Positions 31,876-36,784 of a DNA stretch of 36,784 nucleotides are shown piece after piece. The DNA is taken from positions 1 through 36,784 of the forward strand of contig CAJQIC010000003.1 of assembly GCA_905478335.1 (NCBI GenBank), read 5' to 3'. The notes beneath the pieces are model-generated. The model ran no database searches. It saw only the letters and a program-made list of their open reading frames with translations, and was not told the origin of the DNA. The stretch comes from an uncultured Bacteroidia bacterium (GTDB lineage Bacteria; Bacteroidota; Bacteroidia; NS11-12g; UBA9320). The position numbers and the translations under genes are program-made. Every line of letters begins with the position of its first letter. Positions within the stretch are counted from its first letter, which is position 1.

Positions 31876-32376
31876 ATGAAAACAACACTTCAATCCACGA
31901 TTTGGGTATTACTCGCTACTATTGCTTTAGTCGCTTGCCAAAATACACATCAAGACAACACCAATGAAGAAACCTCAGAACAATCTATTGCTGGCCGTTA
32001 TGGTGACACGATCTGGAATGTCACTGATGCATATGATCCTGCTTCGTTTAACTTTCTTCTTGGAGAACGAGATTCTTTAGATGCAATCTTAGATGGTGAG
32101 ATCACCTCTGTATGTCAAGCCAAAGGATGTTGGATGAAAATGGACGTAGAAGGCATGGATATGCTTGTTCGATTCCGCGACTATGGTTACTTCGCCCCTA
32201 TGAATAGCGCCGGACATAAGGCTACCGTCAAAGGCACCTTTTATGTCGATTCTGTATCGGTGAACCAATTGAAAGAATATGCGCGTGACGCAGAAAAAAC
32301 GGAGGAAGAGATTGATGCGATCACGGAACACGAAATGCGTTATTCATTTATGGCTGATGGTATTGTAATCGAATAA
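31876..32376 (+). CDS. DUF4920-type lipoprotein
   Basis: 166 residues from the ATG at 31876; a longer frame begins 13 codons earlier, but only this start gives a proper signal (MKTTLQSTIWVLLATIALVAC) with the lipobox LVAC, so Cys21 would be lipidated. The mature part has ITSVCQAKGCWMKM, with a CxxxxC pair, then LVRFRDYGYFAPMNSAGHKATVKGTFY, and ends VNQLKEYARDAEKTEEEIDAITE ... ADGIVIE. This matches my memory of DUF4920, a Bacteroidota domain with an OB-like fold whose two Cys could bind a metal. Function unknown. A c-type-heme-like lipoprotein gene starts 1 nt after its stop, so both are probably one operon. Confidence 0.82.
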   Translation: MKTTLQSTIWVLLATIALVACQNTHQDNTNEETSEQSIAGRYGDTIWNVTDAYDPASFNFLLGERDSLDAILDGEITSVCQAKGCWMKMDVEGMDMLVRFRDYGYFAPMNSAGHKATVKGTFYVDSVSVNQLKEYARDAEKTEEEIDAITEHEMRYSFMADGIVIE

Positions 32377-32377
32377 T

Positions 32378-32785
32378 ATGCGTCTGAACATCATTATACT
32401 GCTAGTTAGTCTTTCTTTTACAGCGTGCAAGAACAGTCCTGAGCAAAAAACGAACTCTGCCGAGATGTATGAGGCTTCTGAGCTATCGGAAACCATGCGT
32501 ACGATGGTTGATTTCTCAAAACAAGCGAAAACAAGTCTGGCCGAAGGCAAACACATTGACTCTATACCTGCAGAAATCTGGGAGATGGCAAAAGCTACAG
32601 GAACACGAGATGAACATTTGGAATCTGATTTTCAGACACTTGCCGGTCCATACTTTGAAGCACTTCGAGGTATTGAAAGAGGTGATTCCCAATCTTACTA
32701 TTATAGAAAGTCAATTGACGCGTGTAAAGCTTGTCATAGCAGATATTGTGGTGGTCCAATGTCCATCATTAATAAACTGGATTAA
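32378..32785 (+). CDS. Lipoprotein with CxxCH heme-binding motif
   Basis: 135 residues. The signal peptide MRLNIIILLVSLSFTAC ends in the lipobox FTAC with Cys17 as the lipidation site. The mature part is helical, and near the C-terminus it has CKACHSRYCGGP (Cys116, Cys119, His120, with a further Cys124). CxxCH is the attachment site for c-type heme, and a motif at the end of a four-helix protein is the layout of class II cytochromes c. A covalent heme on a periplasmic lipoprotein is therefore likely, with electron transfer or redox sensing as possible roles. A zinc-binding use of the Cys residues cannot be excluded. It is coupled to the DUF4920 gene (1-nt gap). Confidence 0.78.
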   Translation: MRLNIIILLVSLSFTACKNSPEQKTNSAEMYEASELSETMRTMVDFSKQAKTSLAEGKHIDSIPAEIWEMAKATGTRDEHLESDFQTLAGPYFEALRGIERGDSQSYYYRKSIDACKACHSRYCGGPMSIINKLD

Positions 32786-32824
32786 ACCCAAAAGCGAAAC
32801 AACCGTATTTCGTTTACTACAGCA

Positions 32825-35725
32825 TTACTTCAACACCACCTTTTTTCGTAAGGTTGATTTACCGTCGTGTGTTATAATTTCGGCAGTATAGATACCTCTG
32901 GACAAATGCGCTATGTCAAATGCAGTCTGAATCTTAGCACCATGTGTAAGTTCTCTTTCTAGCACTATTTTCCCTTGAATATCAATCAATTTAAATGACG
33001 TCGTATTGGTCTGAAGGTTCTGCATGCTCAATTGAATGAACTTTGTTGCTGGATTTGGGAACAGACGTAAATCGTATCGTGCTAGTAGTACATTATTAAT
33101 CCCAGAATTGTTCTCAATTTCGAGTGTATCGTCTGCGTTGCCATCCCCTGTTGTGTCAACCAAGATTCTAACCTCACGATCTTCATCTTCAGGTTTTAGC
33201 AACACAGTATGTGTTTGATCTTTGCCTATTTTGACGTCAGTCGTTTTCCAATTAACGGTTTCATTTGGTGATATATATCGGACTTTTAATGTGTAATCAC
33301 TATTATCTCCGTCGTTATTATCAATTTTGACATGATAAATGTCGTTGGCATCTACCGTCAATTCTTTACCACTAGCCAAGTCAAAGTTTTCAATAGTTAC
33401 TACAGCTTCTTCATCTTCTTTTTCGGTAACACTCGTAACAGTTATCGTCCCTTCCACGCCATTTTGATTGACAATGCGCATCGTTTTACCTTTGTTGTAA
33501 ATGACGTCTTCTTCTGCCGGCTTAACTCCATTGCGCGCATAAATCAAATCACCATCTGGATGCATATAATGCCAGAAATGCAAAGATGAGCAACCCGTAA
33601 TGGTACTTTTTATGTTTAACGGTTTGCTTGACGATAATACATCTGGTAAGTCATCACTATTCATGATATACTCGGCTGTTACATCAGCAAACGATTTCGT
33701 AAACTTCCCACCTGTAAGCTCTATTTTTTCTGAAGCCTTGTCGACGTTTTCAATTAAGTAATCACATATCCCAAATGTATTGATGCTGGCCTCTTCTAAA
33801 CTTGATTTCATGTGTTTGTCGGGAACGACATCACTGCGTTTTGGTCTTAATCGAGCACGCGAAGAAATGTTTATTTCAGCAAGACTACCTCCTGGACCTG
33901 CGGTCCAAACGAAATAAATAAATCTGCCCGAAGAGTCATATGCTCGACCTCTATTAATCTTATAATTAAAAACAAGTCTTACCGGCATTTGTGGAAAATT
34001 AGGATCCATAACAAACACAGTATCTATTGGCGTTTCTACGTTCAACCTCCTATTAATTTTATACGGAAATACCGCATGCCCTCCCGGGTTGTTTCCAGAG
34101 AACTGTAACCATTCAAACAACACATTTAGTGAGTCAACGGCAGACGTATCATAGAAATCAGTCGCCATATCTGAAAGCATTGTTTTTACGTTACCCATAT
34201 GCTCATCGTCCCTATTGTCATAAAACAAGTCTATTTGACGTTCCCACTTTTTAAATACCGGTTTAAAATGTTTTGACATTTGATAAAATTGCAAAGCACC
34301 AAGACTTTCTCTAAATCGGAGATCAAACTTTCGGTTTGGTAGGTTGTAATCAGACAACGTATTGCCGCTTGGAATAAGTGGAAAGCGTTTGTAAACACTC
34401 TGTGTATCTGCAAAATACTGCCCAGTCATTCCGCTAATGCCATTGCAAAATCCTTGAAATGAATCGCTCGAAATAGACAACCATTTTATCGCTTCAATAA
34501 CACGCATTTGACCACCGATATAACATTTATCAGCGCCTTTTGCCAATACGTATGAAACCCATGAAGGGGAGCGTCTTGAATCCCGTAATGATTTCTCCTT
34601 AAACGAATCCAGCGGAATGTGATTCGTTACTGTCTTGTAAAAAGGTTGCATCGTATCTCTGAAGTATGGATCTTGTCGTATGTAATCGTAATTAAACGTG
34701 TCATACTTAAAGAATGGGGCAGAGTTTGCATGCGGTATTGCATTTGTATTTATATCAAACCCTGGAATTTCCATGCTCGATTTCGTGGCAAAAAATGCAC
34801 GTGTGATTCCTGAAGCAGTCGTGTAATACCCGACAATATCACCATTATTATTAATTCCTTTGATATAAGTCTGTTGGTATTCATTTAACGGGAATGTGTC
34901 ATAATAATCCACCGTTTGTGTTGCGGGGTCATATTGCCCTACAGTGCTATGCATAAATCCTGTTGAATCTCGATACTCAACTACTATTTGATGCGAATTG
35001 TTAATGTCATTAAAAAGTGTTCTTCTGCCATTTGGGTAAACATGATCTAAGGTATATATTTTGTTGTCAGCGGTGCTGTAAACAAATGGAAATCGCTCAC
35101 TTCCATCGATGTAATAGCCAACCAAATCAAGGTTTTCGTTTAACCCATTACCATATGTATTTACCCAACTCGAGCCAACTCTATGCCTTGTTGTTTTGTT
35201 AGAGGCTGTGGATGAGCCAAATACCTTTTGATAGTGAGCCCATCTCGTGGTTCCCGTCTCCATGCTCCCAGAAGCCAAACCATCATCATTTATTTTTTGT
35301 GGCCATTTATTACGTGCACCAGAACTATGCCAATCAAATACCGATGAATTGACAATCTTTCTATCCACGATTTCAGCTTTAAATGCTACTGCCGTTGAAG
35401 GAGAATTATATGCTCGCCCAACTATTTGATGTTTACTATTAATGCCCGTAATCTCGGTATGCGTGTATCCATCAACTGCAAACGTATCCGTATCTCCATT
35501 TTTGTATCGAACAAGACCAACATTACCCGTGTTATAGTGCGAAAAATAACCGACAATAACTCCATTATCGCTTATATCCGAAAAGTATGTTGGACCATTT
35601 AAATCGGACTCTTTAGAGTGATAGTATGAATCAAAATATAAGTAGTCTTCCCAACTTTGGGCTGTACTAGATGTGAATGTGATACTCAGAATTAGGCAAA
35701 TTAGCGGTAAGCGTAGACCAATCAT
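32825..35725 (-). CDS. Secreted T9SS protein with HAF-like repeats and a probable papain-like site
   Basis: 966 residues with a signal peptide (MIGLRLPLICLILSITFTSSTAQ). Residues 45-310 contain repeated HAF-like units (FSDISDNGVIVGYF, ITGINSKHQIVGRA, FNDINNSHQIVVEY, IKGINNNGDIVGYY), which tend to form beta-propellers. The middle has GFCNGISGM (Cys427), then GGHAVFPYKI (His550) and FVMDPNFP (Asp574): the Cys, His and Asp order and local words of papain-fold cysteine peptidases as found in several bacterial secreted proteins. A calcium-like DTTGDGNADDTLEI segment precedes the T9SS type A domain (LFPNPATKFIQLS ... GIYTAEIITHDGKSTLRKKVVLK). Likely a surface or released peptidase; catalysis is inferred from motifs only. 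Confidence 0.82.
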   Translation of the reverse strand: MIGLRLPLICLILSITFTSSTAQSWEDYLYFDSYYHSKESDLNGPTYFSDISDNGVIVGYFSHYNTGNVGLVRYKNGDTDTFAVDGYTHTEITGINSKHQIVGRAYNSPSTAVAFKAEIVDRKIVNSSVFDWHSSGARNKWPQKINDDGLASGSMETGTTRWAHYQKVFGSSTASNKTTRHRVGSSWVNTYGNGLNENLDLVGYYIDGSERFPFVYSTADNKIYTLDHVYPNGRRTLFNDINNSHQIVVEYRDSTGFMHSTVGQYDPATQTVDYYDTFPLNEYQQTYIKGINNNGDIVGYYTTASGITRAFFATKSSMEIPGFDINTNAIPHANSAPFFKYDTFNYDYIRQDPYFRDTMQPFYKTVTNHIPLDSFKEKSLRDSRRSPSWVSYVLAKGADKCYIGGQMRVIEAIKWLSISSDSFQGFCNGISGMTGQYFADTQSVYKRFPLIPSGNTLSDYNLPNRKFDLRFRESLGALQFYQMSKHFKPVFKKWERQIDLFYDNRDDEHMGNVKTMLSDMATDFYDTSAVDSLNVLFEWLQFSGNNPGGHAVFPYKINRRLNVETPIDTVFVMDPNFPQMPVRLVFNYKINRGRAYDSSGRFIYFVWTAGPGGSLAEINISSRARLRPKRSDVVPDKHMKSSLEEASINTFGICDYLIENVDKASEKIELTGGKFTKSFADVTAEYIMNSDDLPDVLSSSKPLNIKSTITGCSSLHFWHYMHPDGDLIYARNGVKPAEEDVIYNKGKTMRIVNQNGVEGTITVTSVTEKEDEEAVVTIENFDLASGKELTVDANDIYHVKIDNNDGDNSDYTLKVRYISPNETVNWKTTDVKIGKDQTHTVLLKPEDEDREVRILVDTTGDGNADDTLEIENNSGINNVLLARYDLRLFPNPATKFIQLSMQNLQTNTTSFKLIDIQGKIVLERELTHGAKIQTAFDIAHLSRGIYTAEIITHDGKSTLRKKVVLK

Positions 35726-35729
35726 GCGT

Positions 35730-35748
35730 TTTGGGTTTTGTACCCAAA
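35730..35748. promoter_or_regulatory. 7-bp inverted repeat at the start of the HAF/peptidase gene
   Basis: TTTGGGT and ACCCAAA form a perfect 7-bp dyad with a 5-nt spacer. It lies between the ATG at 35725 and an exact minus-strand -7 element TAAGTTTG (35745-35752), overlapping the latter. It could be an operator or a hairpin at the very 5' end of the mRNA. Confidence 0.4.
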
Positions 35749-35770
35749 CTTAAAGAAAATTTATAAAACC

Positions 35771-36631
35771 TTATGGCATGGAAGCTGCTACCATTCTGGG
35801 TTTGCCTTGCATGTCCGCATGGCTAACGATTGAGTTGAACCCATTTTCTGCTAAATGACTTTTTACTTGATCCGCATACGATTCATGCACTTCGAAATAT
35901 AATCTGCCACCTTTTTTCAAATTTCTTTTGGCATAATCCGTAATCGAAGCATAAAACAAAAGTGGGTCGTTGTCTGGTACAAACAACGCCAAATGCGGCT
36001 CAAAATCTAAAACCTGGTCTTTCATCTCTTGCTTGTCTGAATCCAGCACATATGGCGGGTTGCTTACGATTGCATCGAGACTTTGGGCATACTGTGTTTT
36101 AGGGGAAAGGATGTCTTCTTTGTAAAAAGCGACGCTAGAGTGCTTTAAAATATCATTTGCGTTTCTTCTTGCTACAACTAGTGCTTCATTGGATATGTCA
36201 CATGCGCGAACTACCCAATTGGGTCGATTTTTAGACAAACAAATGGGTATTACACCACTGCCAGTACCAATATCTAGCACTTGCATTTCAGCTTCACTGT
36301 TTTCATCTAATAGTAACTTAACCAACTCTTCTGTTTCAGGTCTTGGTATTAGAACAGAATCATCAACATAAAATGTATCATCCATGAAAAATGCGGTATT
36401 GTCGATATACTGAACAGGTGTGCCTGCTTTTAATTTGTCTAGTGCCGTTTGCATTACCTCCTGCTTTTCTGTCGGAATTTCATTCCTTAAAGAAAGAATC
36501 GCATCTGTTTTTGAAATACCTAAACATGTTGACAATAAACGGTAAAACAATTGTTCTGTTTCACGTGGTGAATACCGATGAGATAGTTCCGTTTTAAAAT
36601 GCTGCCGAATGCCGTTTAAACTTGAATACAT
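35771..36631 (-). CDS. prmC: Peptide chain release factor N5-glutamine methyltransferase
   Basis: 286 residues in the HemK/PrmC form. The N-terminal helical domain (about 1-85) is followed by LIPRPETEELV (94-104), the SAM-binding VLDIGTGSGVIPI (118-130) and the catalytic VSNPPYV (189-195) that positions the glutamine amide. It methylates the GGQ glutamine of release factors RF1 and RF2, increasing termination efficiency. The length is normal for the family. The start is directly adjacent to a possible divergent reading frame, so its promoter must lie within that frame. Confidence 0.95.
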   Translation of the reverse strand: MYSSLNGIRQHFKTELSHRYSPRETEQLFYRLLSTCLGISKTDAILSLRNEIPTEKQEVMQTALDKLKAGTPVQYIDNTAFFMDDTFYVDDSVLIPRPETEELVKLLLDENSEAEMQVLDIGTGSGVIPICLSKNRPNWVVRACDISNEALVVARRNANDILKHSSVAFYKEDILSPKTQYAQSLDAIVSNPPYVLDSDKQEMKDQVLDFEPHLALFVPDNDPLLFYASITDYAKRNLKKGGRLYFEVHESYADQVKSHLAENGFNSIVSHADMQGKPRMVAASMP

Positions 36632-36784
36632 TTGTGGTCGAAATTACAATCCATTGTCGGAAGTGGAGAGTATGGGGCTTTATTTGAAAAGATAAAAGCA
36701 GGTACTGCAACTATAAAAGAGCAAGAATTTGCACAGAAAAAACTTCAGCTTACAATACAAAAAAGACAAGCAAATATTCAAAAA
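36632..36784 (+). CDS. Possible start of a gene cut by the window end
   Basis: From a TTG at 36632 the frame stays open to the window end (51 codons), reading WSKLQSIVGSGEYGALFEKI and then a Lys/Gln-rich helical stretch (EFAQKKLQLTIQKRQANIQK). A TGA lies three codons upstream of the TTG, and no ATG occurs in the visible part. The composition is coding-like and suggests a coiled coil, but the start touches the prmC start and leaves no space for a promoter, so the true start is unclear. No family recognised. Confidence 0.35.
   Translation, partial: MWSKLQSIVGSGEYGALFEKIKAGTATIKEQEFAQKKLQLTIQKRQANIQK

Overview
The window looks like a chromosomal segment of a pigmented, low-GC member of the Bacteroidota, probably Flavobacteriales. 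The evidence is threefold: three large secreted proteins end in type IX secretion (T9SS) type A sorting domains; several genes have the Bacteroidota -7 promoter motif TAnnTTTG; and the family content (DUF4920, MerR-B12 regulator, receiver and PAS kinases of the Bacteroidota type) fits. I see no mobile element, CRISPR array, rRNA or replication origin.

Layout. 1-3.3 kb: a SulP transporter cut by the window edge, a convergent second SulP transporter, and a DUF2892 membrane protein. 3.4-9.6 kb (minus strand): an isoprenoid/carotenoid block. In transcription order it holds a geranylgeranyl-reductase-like flavoprotein, a membrane protein with a probable frameshift, a CarH-like MerR/B12 photoreceptor-repressor, crtI, crtB, an unknown secreted protein and crtZ. 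crtB, the unknown gene and crtZ are joined by TAATG overlaps. No lycopene cyclase is visible. 9.6-20 kb: a T9SS VCBS/FG-GAP protein, murF, a secreted protein with a possible caspase-like His/Cys dyad, a TrmH-family methyltransferase, mutS, and a T9SS subtilisin whose start overlaps mutS.

20-25.7 kb: a signalling cluster with an AraC-type response regulator, a divergent stand-alone receiver, a receiver-PAS-PAS histidine kinase broken by a 1-nt shift just before its ATPase domain, an Rcp1-like receiver, and a three-PAS histidine kinase. 26.0-26.3 kb: tRNA-Gly(GCC), with a clear promoter and terminator, and tRNA-Leu(UAA). 26.3-26.7 kb is non-coding and repeat-rich.

26.7-30 kb: a compact sensory module of a 103-aa cytoplasmic protein, a 7-TM protein, a HisKA_3 kinase and a LuxR-type regulator. 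A shared 18-bp dyad, TGTATC-N5-AGATATT, occurs twice 52 bp apart upstream of the module and once between it and a 227-aa unknown gene. That 227-aa gene has an intrinsic terminator ending only 3 nt before its ATG. 30-36.8 kb: a secreted protein, an SRAP/YedK-HMCES protein, a 42-aa small ORF, a DUF4920 lipoprotein followed by a CxxCH lipoprotein, a 966-aa T9SS protein with a probable papain-like Cys-His-Asp site, prmC, and the start of one more reading frame.

The most interesting items are the 7TM-kinase-LuxR module with its repeated dyad and terminator-gated neighbour, and the CarH-like regulator with paired TTGTTTAA sites at both its own and the crtI promoter. Family assignments come from motif recognition without database searches.
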